From Spinellus fusiger (taxonomy: Eukaryota > Mucoromycota > Mucoromycetes > Mucorales > Phycomycetaceae), in NCBI GenBank assembly GCA_025094145.1, contig JALLLS010000011.1, forward strand, positions 496,001 to 560,000: DNA of 64,000 nucleotides, read 5' to 3'. The position numbers were made by a program, and so were the translations under genes. The notes below the pieces were generated by a model. The model was not told where the DNA came from and searched no databases. It saw nothing but the letters and a program-made list of their open reading frames with translations. Shown here piece by piece: positions 48,005-60,000 of the stretch (the first letter of the stretch is position 1; each line of letters starts with the position of its first letter).

Positions 48005-48785
48005 TAGTGTTTATTATATTACTATGGCTACTGTCCAAGTGTAATGATTATATCAATAGAGACTACACTCTAGACGCCATTGACAGCATAAAGGACTAGT
48101 TGGAACTGACCTGATATGAGTCTTTGCTTATTAATAACAGAAGAGTGTCTTGTGGATTGCAATGAGCTCCAGCCTAAATAAAGATATGTTTTATCTTTCT
48201 ATCTTAAGAATAGCCTTTGGTAGTGTCTACAAACTTAGCCTCCACTCATAAAATATACAAGTCAAACAACTCACTCTTATCCTGTCTTGTGCCTAAAGAA
48301 TAACACTAGAAACAATACCCAGCTCCCATTGAACCCCACAGTTGAGATTAGTTTCAATAATGCTTTTATGGAACAGTTGATATTCAGTGAATGAATGGCT
48401 ATACTGTTCTTAAGATAATCAATTCTGATTCTATTTTATGAACAATAACCTTTAGAATCAATTCCATAGTTTCTATCATCAATACACTTTCAACATTGTT
48501 ATGCACCCCTGCTGTGGGCTTAAGGATAACACATCAGAGAGAAATAGCAATGACTGAGTTACAATAGTAGGGTGATTATGGCCATACCTCTTCCTTTTAT
48601 AGTTATTTTTATTGCATGTCTTCAAGGTCCATTGTTGTTACTAAAATAGGTAATGTAATTTAAAGTGGTCTATTTAGACGGCGACAATGACATTTTCAAA
48701 CACATCAGCCGATCATAGTGATATTGCTATTTAATAGTCCGTTTGTTTCCTTTTATATCCCAAAGACCTTTAGGTGTGTTGGTGT
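48005..48785 (+). repeat. diverged direct repeat, copy A
   Basis: Aligns along most of its length with 53490..54518 on the same strand. Shared blocks include CTTTGGTAGTGTCTA, TAGCCTCCACTCATAAAA, AATGAATGGCTATAC, GGCTTAAGGATAACACAT, GTGACTGAGTT-like and TTTTCAAACACAT. It ends ~285 bp before the YSH1 start codon. Confidence 0.8.
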
Positions 48786-49070
48786 GAACTAAGAGACAAG
48801 TCATTTCTTCATTCTTTAAGAAAGTAGTGACTTGCTTTTACCCCTCAGAATATGGTGATATCTGATGGGCTTAGACCAGTGACGTCAATACTAAGCATCC
48901 AATGAAACGTCATCAAGAAAACAGAGCAAACTTTAAGGCATACTCTATCTATCATTTTGTTACCTTTTTTTTTTTTTTTTTTACTTTATTACAAAACGAC
49001 CTAGAGTCAACACCATCTGCGAATATACACACGACTACAACAATAAGAAGATATAATTACCCTAAACACC

Positions 49071-49401
49071 ATGGCAGGCTTAAAACGAAAACCTGACGTT
49101 GAGATTCCTATTGCTGATGAAAACGATCTGTTAAAGATCACTCCTCTGGGGGCTGGTAATGAAGTAGGACGCTCTTCTATTCTATTAGAGTACAAGGGAA
49201 AGACTATCTTGGTAGGTTATTTTATTTTATTTGTTAGTAAAGGTGTATCCTTAAACTACGCTATTATCAATAAAAATGCACTTTTATACACTGGAGTCTC
49301 ATAAAGCTGTTCGTTATTGCTCTTGCATTTATTACTCCCATATCTTATTTGTTTATATATATATATATATTATTCTTTCTTCCTTGTTTGTTACTTGTTT
49401 T

Positions 49402-49443
<42 letters not shown>

Positions 49444-52130
49444 TTATGGGCTTACTTGGGGAGGGATTCATTAGCTTGACGCTGGTATTCATCCTGCTTA
49501 CAACGGTCTGGCTTCCCTGCCTTTCTTTGACGAAATTGATCCTGCAAGTATTGATCTTTTACTCGTCACTCAGTAAGTTGAAGGCTGTGGGGGCTGGTGG
49601 TTGGATCCACAATGGCCTGTTGAACTATTGAATTTATGACCTGTGGATCTTAGCTTTCATGTGGATCATGCTGCTTCTGTACCTTATTTAATGGAGAGGG
49701 TAGGTCTCATCTTATAGAATCACCAAATCCATGCATCTCAACAACAGGGTGTACTATAGACATCGTTCAAAGGCCGCGTCTTTATGACCCATCCCACCAA
49801 GGCCATTTACAGATGGCTTTTGAGTGATTATTTGCGTGTGAGGTAAACAGACACAGAAGTGGAGAGGACTGACTTCATCAACAGTAATATTGGAGATGAA
49901 GATGAGCTTTACAACGAGGAAGAGTTGAATACCTCTTTTCATCGTATTGAGGCTGTGGATTATCATCAGCAAATGGAAGTAGAGGGTATCAAATTCACTG
50001 CTTACAATGCAGGCCATGTATTGGGTGCAGCCATGTTTCTGATTGAGATTGCTGGTGTCAAAGTACTCTATACTGGCGATTACTCACGCGAAGAAGATCG
50101 TCATTTAATGGCAGCAGAAAAACCAGAAGGTGCAGTGGATGTTTTAATTACAGAAAGTACATATGGTGTACAGAGTCATGAACCTCGCTTAACAAAAGAA
50201 CTGCGATTTACATGTAAGTCTTGGTATTCTTATTCTTGGTATTTGATTCTCTTACTGATGCTGTGGGATGGATCCAATTTAGCCTTAATCCATGACATTG
50301 TGAGTCGTGGAGGTCGATGCCTTATGCCAGTATTTGCTTTGGGACGTGCTCAGGAACTTTTGTTGATCTTGGATGAGTATTGGGATGCTCACCCGGAATT
50401 AGATAGTATTCCAATCTATTATGCTTCTAGTCTGGCCAAGAAGTGTATGGCAGTCTATCAAACCTACATCAATATGATGAATGCACGTATTCGCAAACAG
50501 TTCACTATTTCAAATCCTTTTATTTTCAAACACATTTCAAATCTTAAGAATGTTGAACAATTTGAAGATTCTGGTCCCTGTGTTATGATGGCAAGTCCTG
50601 GTATGTTACAGGTAAAAAGAAAGAAGAAAAGAAAGAAAGAAAAGTCCATGCACGTACTCATAAGCTATTTTAGAACGGTCTATCGCGTGAACTGTTTGAG
50701 CGATGGGCGCCCGACAAGAAGAACGGTCTGGTCATTACAGGCTACTGTGTTGAAAACACATTGGCAAGAGTAAGTGGGTAGCATCCAAGCTTGTGCGCTT
50801 GATTTGAGTGTGGAGAGTAAGGGGAGAGAGTACATTGAAACATGTAAACTCATACTTTATGGGCTAGAATGCTATGAATGAACCTTCTGACTTCCAGGCC
50901 ATGGATGGTCGTAAAGTGCCTCTACGCATGTCAGTGGATTATATCTCTTTCTCAGCTCATGTGGACTACACGCAGAACAGCAAATTCATTGATGATGTGA
51001 AGGCACCTCATGTGGTACATTTTATGCTATTGAATCCATCTTATTCTCAATGATCCTAACTCCTTTTTGTTTGTAAAGATCCTTGTTCATGGTGAAGCCA
51101 ATGCAATGTATCGTCTTAAATCAGCACTTCAAAGCAAATACTCAGAAAAGGAGGAGAATGTGAAGATATACACTCCCAAAAACTGTGATACAGTGAAGCT
51201 TCATTTCAGAGGAGAAAAGATGGCCAAGGTAATTTAGTGCAGATGACACACCCGGCTAATATCAAGTATGATTACAGACTATTGGTACACTAGCTTCTAA
51301 ATATCCGTCTGAAAACCAAGCATTGAATGGCATCCTTGTCTCCAAGGACTTCCAATTGAACATCATGTCAGCAGAGGATTTGAATGAACTTGGTGGCCTT
51401 ATTACCACTGTCGTCACTCAACGTCAAGTAGTCCCATTTAATGCAGGCATTGGTTTACTCAAATGGCACTTGGAGATGATGTTTGGTGCTGTAGATGAGA
51501 CAGATCTTTCAAAAACAACAAATACACCAGGAAATGTGATTCGTGTGTTTGATACAGTGGATATTAAAAAAGTCCCTAATAAACCTAACCAAGTGACATT
51601 GGAGTGGATTGGAAATGCCATGAATGACATGGTGGCTGACTCAGTCTTAGCTATTATTTTGGCCATTGACAGTTCTCCTGCAAGTGTCAAAGGTAAGTCC
51701 CAACACAGGAAAAGGCCAGTTATTGAGTCTGTGTAGCAAGTAGCCAGCCTTGCCAACATCAGCATCACCAACACGAAGATAATACACAACAGCAACAACA
51801 TCCCGATGCGCATAATGCAGCAGAACAAGAATTCGTAGATGTTGTAGCCTTTTTAAAAGAGCAATTCGGTGATATAGAAGAGAATGAAAAAGAAAAGATA
51901 GCAACTCTGACAGTCGATGGCTCAGTAGCACATGTGGACTGTGTTAAATATGTAAGAATATAGTATTGTTGTTATTGTTATTATTCTTACATTGATCTGA
52001 CTTTATTTTCCTTCCGTAGAAAGTAACAAGTGATAATGAAGCGTTACAGAAGCGTATTTCAAATGTACTCCAGCGTGTTAAAATGGCAGTAAAGCCTATT
52101 GATTTATGGATCAACCATGCTCGTGCTTAG
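49071..52130 (+). CDS. YSH1: CPSF-73 / Ysh1 pre-mRNA 3'-end endonuclease
   Basis: 719 aa from twelve exons: 49071..49211, 49475..49572, 49654..49699, 49760..49842, 49885..50213, 50283..50611, 50674..50769, 50868..51014, 51079..51228, 51278..51692, 51737..51951, 52020..52130. The metallo-beta-lactamase/beta-CASP nuclease cuts pre-mRNA before polyadenylation. Zinc-binding motif: [10 protein letters not shown] near 80. Further motifs: [67 protein letters not shown] ([11 protein letters not shown]) and [12 protein letters not shown]. Usual family length is ~680-780. The conserved start MxLLDCGIHP appears as [12 protein letters not shown] (Cys to Ala). A His/Gln-rich insert (~600-640) precedes the C-terminal domain. 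The 3' end lies ~100 bp before a Tc1 remnant. Confidence 0.95.
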
Positions 52131-52226
52131 GATGAACATCGATGTTAAATAGCAAAATCAATAAATAGCAAATCTTTATTAAGTGATCTAACAAAGATAA
52201 AGTGGCCCTCAATAATTAACCGGTGA

Positions 52227-53134
52227 TTTCAAATGTAGATTTCCTATTTTATAAATATGCTTTATCTTGATAGTGCTATTACTTTATGAATCTATTAGAT
52301 AAAGACGTATAACCTTGGATAGATACATAGAAGAGTGTTTATAATACAAGAAAGAAAAGAAAAAAAAGGTTATATTTCAAGGTTATCTAACAACTACTAT
52401 GGATATTCTTGATAGTAGTAGCAGTCTGGCATCTCCGCCTTATGCTGGTAATGAGGGTGTCTATTGCCTTTGATAATTTACCCCACTCCATCATCAGTGG
52501 CAGCCTTCAATCTCTGTTTGTTGATATACACCCTATTGTACTTCCTAATTACCTTCTTGAGGTGGGTCCACAGATGCTCCATTGGATTGAGATCGGTATT
52601 GTGAGGGCCATTAAAGAGTCATTACTATACCATTCATTACTCTCCAATTGAACTGTTTTACTCGTATAGGGTTTAGCATTGGTCTTTCTGTGGGCAGTAG
52701 CTGAACATTGGAGATATCTCGACTTGGGTGGTGTTGTTGTTCAGCACTTTATGCAAGATATTATTACAAATATGGAAGTATTTGATCCCTGGCATATTCA
52801 TATGCTAGAAATCCTTCCTATGTTTTTGGAAGAGATTGCTTTTGTAATTCTATATAGACTAATGTAGCAGATAGAAAAAGTATGTAAGCTATCCATCTAT
52901 TAGATAGAAGAAAGCTTTGCGAAATATATTTCTTATATTACAAACATACCTTTTGTTTCTGATTTTTTGAACAATATATAAACAAGTCTCAATACTAGTA
53001 TCTTTTGCTATACATCTCAGGTGTTCTGAAAAAAGTGTTCATGGTGTTGGATTGAGATATTATAAGCAAAGAAGTGTTATGAAATAAAAGAAATAGTATC
53101 TATTATCTTTTAGTATAAATATAGCCCGGGATTT
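52227..53134 (-). mobile_element. Tc1/mariner remnant, copy 2 (fuller copy)
   Basis: About 908 bp, nearly identical to 33233..33924 but with 216 bp more (about 52760-52975). Minus strand carries the transposase C-terminal block TDLNPMEHLWTHLKKVI with the same frameshift against WPSQ as copy 1. No complete transposase. It begins ~100 bp after the YSH1 stop codon. Confidence 0.75.
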
Positions 53135-53489
53135 AAAGTAGAAAAAGAAAAAGAAAATCCTATTACATTTTTCAAGTCACCCTATAGCATACACTTTGAT
53201 ATGTCCAGCAACAACAACAAAAGACTCGTTGGAAGGAAAGACAGACAGACGGACATTTAATAGTATAGCCATGTCACTCATTCTGATCTATCTACACACC
53301 AGGAGAATTTTCTGACCTTTAAGCGGTGATATATCTTTCTTTTTACGTCCCAATATAAAATTCCCTTTTATGTCTCTGTGTTTAAAATCAAAAGGTTGAA
53401 GTATCTAAATTATTATTTCCTTTTGTGGATAAATTAATATCAAATTATATTATCAATAGAATATATTGTTTATGAATAATATTGTTTAT

Positions 53490-54518
53490 TGTAATAATGT
53501 AGCTAATACTATATTATGACTGTAGCTATTGCCCAAGTACATTTCCTTCATAGAAATAGAATCTATACCCTAAAATCCTTGTGATTTATTCTTAGGAGAT
53601 AGATAAATATGCTCAGGAGTATACCCTAGAGACCCTAGACAGTATAGAAGAACACCTAGGACTGACTTGAAAGGAGTCTTTACTTGCCTAATAATACATT
53701 GAGTGTCTTGTACATTAGAATAAGCCATAGCCCAGATGAAGACACTGCTTACCTCTTTATCACTAGAATAGTCTTTGGTAGTGTCTATCACCTCCTTCTA
53801 TTGTTTATTTTTGCTAATAATAGTACATCACCTTGTTCAGTTATGCTCATCTTGACTAGCACTTAGGTGTTAAGTTGTATGCGCAGTGTGGGAAATAACA
53901 AAAGGAGGGAATTATCAGAACAAATAGTTTATCTTTCTCTATTCTGGTGGGGTATACACTAGCCTCCACTCATAAAACCCACAAGTCAAACAATTCACAC
54001 TCTATTTGCTTTGAGCCTAAGAGACAGTATTAGAAACAATACCTTGTTATCATTAAGCACCACTGTTAATACCAGTTACAATAATATAGTTGTTAAAGTG
54101 ATTATAAATATTGAGTCAATGAATGGCTATACAGTTCTTAATATAGTTGCATTTGGTTCTATTTTATGGACAATGACCACTAGAGTTAGTTCCGTGTGTT
54201 ATGTAATACATCTTGCTTAAGCAGTGTTATGCTGCAAATATTGTAGGCTTAAGGATAACACATTATGTTAAACAATAAATGCAGTGACTGAGTTGTAATT
54301 TTGGGGTGATTCTTGTTCTATTTTTTGTCTTTACAGCCAATTATATACTTTCTAATTGCAATATCAATAGCTATTGCTAGAATAGGCAGTCTGAGATTGA
54401 AATAGTTCATTTACACAGCGAAAAAGCCTTTTCAAACACATTAGCCAATCATAAGAATATTGCAATTTTATTCTCAGGATATTTCCTTATATATCCCAAA
54501 AATCTTTGGGTATGTACG
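53490..54518 (+). repeat. diverged direct repeat, copy B
   Basis: Same orientation and block order as 48005..48785, with extra insertions (for example about 53795-53930). It ends with TATATCCCAAAAATCTTTGGG, matching the end of copy A, ~125 bp before the lectin start codon. Confidence 0.8.
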
Positions 54519-54641
54519 TTGCTCACAACGATTGAGTCGTTCACCTTCTGAGTCTGAATACGCGAGTCCACCCTTTTTTTTCTTCCTCCCTCCCTCCCTC
54601 CTCTACGCCTACGCACTCACAGGACTTTTAGTCAGGACACT

Positions 54642-56098
54642 ATGCGTTCATTCCTAGCACTTGCTCTTGCAACACTGGCTCTTTTGCCTAATGTTTTGGC
54701 CCAGGGCTCCTCAGATAGCCAAAAGAGCTCTACTGTGACTCTGAAAACACACTCTCTTAGTGTGCCTTATATTGGTGAGGAATGGCGGTTACCGACATGT
54801 TGGACTTATAGAATGTTTAGATGATGAACTCCAGAACCGCTGGTTTGATTTCAACGGCAATACTATTGTCAATACCAACCGCCATATGCGTCTGACAAGC
54901 AATCTTCCATCTCAAGTGGGAAATGTGTGGTCTCGCTTGGTAAGTTGCGTTGTCCCTTGTCTTTCTACTTATTTCTACAGCCTCTTACTGCTACCAATTT
55001 CGAAATAGAATTTGAATTCAGTGTGAGTGGATCTGACAGCCATCTTTATGGTGATGGTTTTGCACGTAAGTACTTAACATTTCTCTCTTTATATCTGCAC
55101 TGAGAGAGAGAGAGAGAGAGAAACGAAAGACTTATTGTGATGTGTTATTATATCTAGTATGGCTTACGAAGCAGCGTGGCAATACGGGTCCTGTGTTTGG
55201 TTCTGCCAATGAGTTTGAGGGACTTGGTGTCTTTTTTGATACTTATGATAATGAGCGTTCTCATGTAAGAGATCAATCCACTGTGAGAAGATACAGGCAT
55301 AAGCTCATCCCACCTGTTTTGCTTTTGCTTTTGCTTAGAAACACTCGTTCCCTTATATTAGCAGCATGTTGGGTGATGGAGTCAAGTCTTATGACAATAA
55401 CAAAGATGGCAGCAACACTGAGTTGGGTGGCTGTGAGGTATCTGTTTAGCAAGTGGAAATGCAAGGAACTCATTTTCATGGGGGAATGTCATTAGGCTGA
55501 TTTTAGATCCAAAGAAATACCCACAAAAGCACGCTTGACTTATCACAAGGAAAACTACCTTGAACTTGAAGTGCAGTTGCGTGATGAGACAACATGGGAA
55601 AGATGCTTCAAGGTAAGCCATCTTCTACATTGATAGAGTCACCATGACTACTGTAGCCCAATAGAAAGAAAAAGGGACACACACATATCCACCTATCTAT
55701 TCTCATCTTCCTTAGGTCACCAATGTTAAATTGCCTACACCTATTTTCCTTGGCTTCAGTGCCCACACAGGTGAATTAGCAGGTGAGTCCCGGCGTGTCT
55801 TCATCCCCTCATTCTTCATCCCCTCATTCTTGTCTGTCCTAGATAACCATGATATTATCCACGTCACCACCAAATCCCTGCCTTCGGTTGCCAAGACCTA
55901 TGAGCCTGTAAGTCTAATGTGTCTATTTCGACAACTTATATGCGTATGGAATAGGTCAATGCCTCCAAGAAAGAGAAGACAGGATCAGGTGGATTCCTCT
56001 CCTTCTTTTTCAAGCTCCTTGCTGCTGGTGGCCTTGTGGGTATTTTGTTTGTGGGATACCGCATGTATGAGAAGAACAATGGCATGAAGAGATTCTAA
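54642..56098 (+). CDS. L-type (VIP36/Emp47-like) cargo lectin
   Basis: 311 aa, nine exons: 54642..54774, 54821..54939, 54981..55065, 55158..55264, 55339..55437, 55496..55612, 55716..55782, 55843..55907, 55955..56098. Signal peptide ~1-20 (MRSFLALALATLALLPNVLA). The legume-type lectin domain runs from HSLSVPYIDDELQNRWFDF to about 250. It contains the carbohydrate/Ca-binding strands VFGSANEFEGLGVFFDTYDN and GDGVKSYDNNKDG and the edge strand IFLGFSAHTGELA. A C-terminal membrane anchor (FKLLAAGGLVGILFVGY) is followed by the short cytosolic tail RMYEKNNGMKRF, whose basic and terminal-Phe character fits ER-Golgi sorting. Role by family: glycoprotein cargo transport in the early secretory pathway. 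All introns preserve frame. Confidence 0.93.
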
Positions 56099-56374
56099 GC
56101 TATAATAAAGCAGTGTATTTTTATTCTACGGCAACAGAGGAAGAGGAAGAGGAATAGAAAAGAGGGTAAATAGGCTAATAAAAAGTGGCTGCACACATCC
56201 ACGTATCTATAGAGAGAGAGATAAGAGAGAGATAAGAGAGAAAGAATGGCAGGTAGACAGACACCCTACAAGATCATGAATTGTAGCAGTGAAGACAAAG
56301 AATCATATCATACGTAGATGAGTGGCTATAGAGCACAAGTGGCTTCTGTCAGTACACACATCACTGGTTATCAC

Positions 56375-56813
56375 TCACTCAGTCATGGAACAGTAGGTGC
56401 AGTAGCCTTGGTTGCATTTATGGCATACTTGAATACAGTTGCTGCATATACTACGCTCACAGAACCCACACTGCTGAGAGATGGTGTTATTTTTACAGTG
56501 AAAACAAGAGTTTTCTGATGCCACAGAGTAACTCGCAGCATTGTCATTATCATCACATATCACATGGTATTCATTAGAAGTCGGCGGTTGCTTCTTCTGT
56601 GCATTCATCAAAAGATGCAATGTCTTTTTAGCTGTATGTATGTATGTATGTATGTATGTATGTATGTATGAGAAAGAACAAAATAAGGCTACCGGGCTCG
56701 TGTTTCATCTCTTGTTTATCTTTACCATAATAATCCTGCAGTGATTTATCTAGTTTTGACTTTTGACGAAGCACATTGACCAGATCACCTTGATCCAATC
56801 GTCGTTTTGACAT
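56375..56813 (-). CDS. Siva-like cysteine-rich protein
   Basis: 114 aa from exons 56726..56813 and 56375..56631 (94-nt intron with a CATA microsatellite). The N-terminal ~55 residues are basic/helical (MSKRRLDQGDLVNVLRQKSK, then AKKTLHLLMNAQKK). The C-terminus is a dense Cys module: CFHCKNN, QQCGFCERSICSNCIQVC, HKCNQGYCTYC. Spacing follows the C-terminal zinc-binding region of animal Siva (C-x2-C ... C-x2-C-x4-C-x2-C-x3-C-x2-C). In animals Siva binds TNF-receptor tails and acts in p53-linked apoptosis; the fungal role is unknown. A generic zinc-ribbon protein is the alternative. Confidence 0.75.
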
Positions 56814-57024
56814 GGTAGAATGGAAAGAAAATTCGTTTACTCCATGCATAGAGTGACTGTGTTCTAACATCGGAGTCATCGGTACTAAGCACACGTACAA
56901 CCCCCGAACATTCTATTCTTGTTAGTCTCTGTTGGTCCCTGCAGCATGAACGGAAGAAGAGTCACTGTAACATGTGAGAAACAACCTACACCTATAAACA
57001 CGCCTATAAACACCACCTACTCAT

Positions 57025-60000
57025 ATGAGAACGATGGGTGCTGTAGATTGTGACGAATATGGTGTATGGCCGTTGATTGCAGATGATCTCTCGTCTCGAC
57101 TTCCCCTTAAGAACCTCCAGTGGCAGCCCTCTAGTCAAAGATCGCCTCGCTTTATTCACTCTCTTGAGGCTGACCTAAAACGATTTAGCTTTGACCAGAC
57201 TCCTCAGCTGTTATCCACAATGCAGACGAATTATCTCAACTTGTACTTTGTTGCCTGTGAGGTAGGGCTTGTCACAAACAAAACAACAGGGATGCAAGCT
57301 GAACAACCGGCTAGGACAATGAAATCTACAAGAACAAAGTGAAGAAACAGATCAAGCAGTGGGTGGATTTTATAACAACAAAGAAGAATCAGGAATGGAT
57401 GGTAGTCTATGTAGCAGGCCAGGATGCTAAGAAATCCAACAACTACTTGGGATTGAAAACAACAGTGTTTGATAAAATACGTACAGACTTCAATCAAGGA
57501 AAACAAGAGAGGTAAGACTGTTTTTGTGTGTTGGATCTACCTCTGACATTGTGTAGATGTGCGTATATTCGTATTCATGATGCAGATGGACCTACCTCAG
57601 AGTATTGGGTGGCATTTCTTGATAAGATGAAGGAGTATATTCTATCTAGCTTTGATATGCATGTTCTTCAGGCACAAGAAGATACACGTCGGTTGGACAT
57701 GCAAAGACATATGCCAGGATGGAACTACTGCACTTTCTTTATTCTAAAGGTAACTACAGACAGCAAGAGAGAGAGAGAAAGATCTGATGCCTTTGGGTAG
57801 GAGGGATTGGCCCAGGCCTTTGAGATTATGACACTGTATGAGGACGCATTGATACAGTACGATGAGTTGGAGGCTTCTTTCTTCCAGGTGTTGAGAGGTA
57901 CATACCTACAGATAAACAGGAGTGTTTTTTTTATGACTAACATTGCATCAGACAAAGCCCTTGCTTGGTTTGGTCATTTTGGTGGCACGGATCCTGGAGA
58001 TGACAGTGGCAATATTCTGGACTTTAAGCGCAAGGATTACCGAGACCTCATTAACAAAAACAGTATTTCAGTGTTTGACTTTAGAAGTTATTTGTTTGCA
58101 AGACAGTGTCGTATGCTGCTCAAACTTCAAAGAGTAATTGAAGTGTGTGATAGAGCTCAGCTGTTTATCACTAACTTTGTGCCTTCGATTCGTGAAAATG
58201 CGGTGCGTGTGATGAAGTGGCAGTGAAAGAGTAAAGCAAAACAAAGAGAAAATAGGATATTAGAGAAGAGAATAAGAAGCACCAGAATTAACCCTGTGGT
58301 ATGGTAGAATCAATTGGTAGACGGATTCTTAGAGTCATGGGTGTTTTCTGCTTGTATGAATGTAGTGAATGAGTGTGAGCCTATTTCACCACAGCTCATA
58401 GCCATGGATTCAGGCTTTATTAAGCCCTACAGTGCTGTAAAGTCGGATCTATTGTTGACGGCTCGAAGACAGGTAGAGAGAATAAGTCAATCTGCTTATT
58501 CATTCGGGACTACTTTCTCCTACGGATAGCTTGATAGACTGGGGATAAAGCACCAGTGTCTGCCAAACACAGTACCATTTTCCATCTACCTCGATGGGAA
58601 ACATGTACATAAGAAGTCTGCTCAAAAAGAGGAGCCTGCTAAAGAGAATATTACAAACCAAAATCTGCTTGAAGCTATTGATTCTATTGATGCATTTGAT
58701 AAAATGTACAAGGTAAATCTAAAAATAAATCAAGAGATGATTGCCCTTCTCTTTTTGCTTATCTATCGTCCTATTTTACCTCTACGTCCTAGGCCTTAAG
58801 CTCAAGGGCTATTAAAGGATACGATGTTAGTAGTAGACCAAGAGCAGCTCTCAGTGTGCATGGTGACATTGCTGCCTTACGATAGTAAGTCGTGCTATTC
58901 TGTTAAAGGAGAAAAATCATACATATTGATCATCAATCCATATTAGTGCCAGAGGAAATTACGAAGAATCTGTAGATATATTTGAGCCTATGATCAAGCA
59001 ATATGATCAAGAAGAGTGGTGGTCCATTGAGAATAGCCTTCTTATCAAATGTGCAGATTCTCAGAAACGTCTAGGAAAGATTAATCAATATCCTTTTCAG
59101 TAGTGAAATCACAGGAAAAAATCTGTTTTACATGTCCAGTATTTCCTTGACTTTTTGCTTCTTTACCTATGTAGAATCAGTATTGACCTTGTTAAAGAAC
59201 TCTTCTCATCTTTCAAAAGAAGAAGCATTGTTTTATACAGATCAACTCCTGGAAAATGTACTGCAATTGGACCAAGGTAATAATAAAAGAGGCAATAACA
59301 AGAGTTTCTCTTGTTATCCTTATTCTGATAGTACTGACATTCTTCATGGACAGATGTGTGTCGACAATTTACCCCTATGTTTTCAATTGCTGTTATTTCT
59401 ATTATTGATGATGCTACTGTAAAAAGTACAAGTGTAGAAATATGCATTGATAGCCATCTTCCAAAGGTAGATTACTGCAACAACAACAACAAAAGCCTTT
59501 GTACTGATGGCCATCTATTTCTTATAGAACCTAGAGTTTGATGGTCTTCGTCTTTGCCTTATAGGCAATGCTCCTGAACAAATATGGTTTTCTGTTGAAC
59601 ATCAAGAGCTACACCCAGGAAAAAACACATTCTATCTGACAAGTCAAGTAAGTGACTGATGAGACAATAACATAATTCACTGAAAGTTCATTTAGACATC
59701 AACATGTGGTAATTATGTGGTAGAAATGTGTGAGATGGCTATTGGGAGACTCTTGTTCTACCACAACTTTATGAATGTTGGCCAAAGAAAAAGAATTGTA
59801 CGCTTAAACCATGATCAGCAACAACTCTACGCTACCGTACAGCAGCCAAATGAAGGTAATTGTTCAGTTCAAGATACATATACACATTCATATCACTATA
59901 GTCTGCCTTGGGGAGCGACCCAAGTTCCTCGTCACACTTCGGTCCGGTATTGCTCCCATCTCCAATGGAAAATTGCTTCTTGAACCACAAACAGAAGGAT

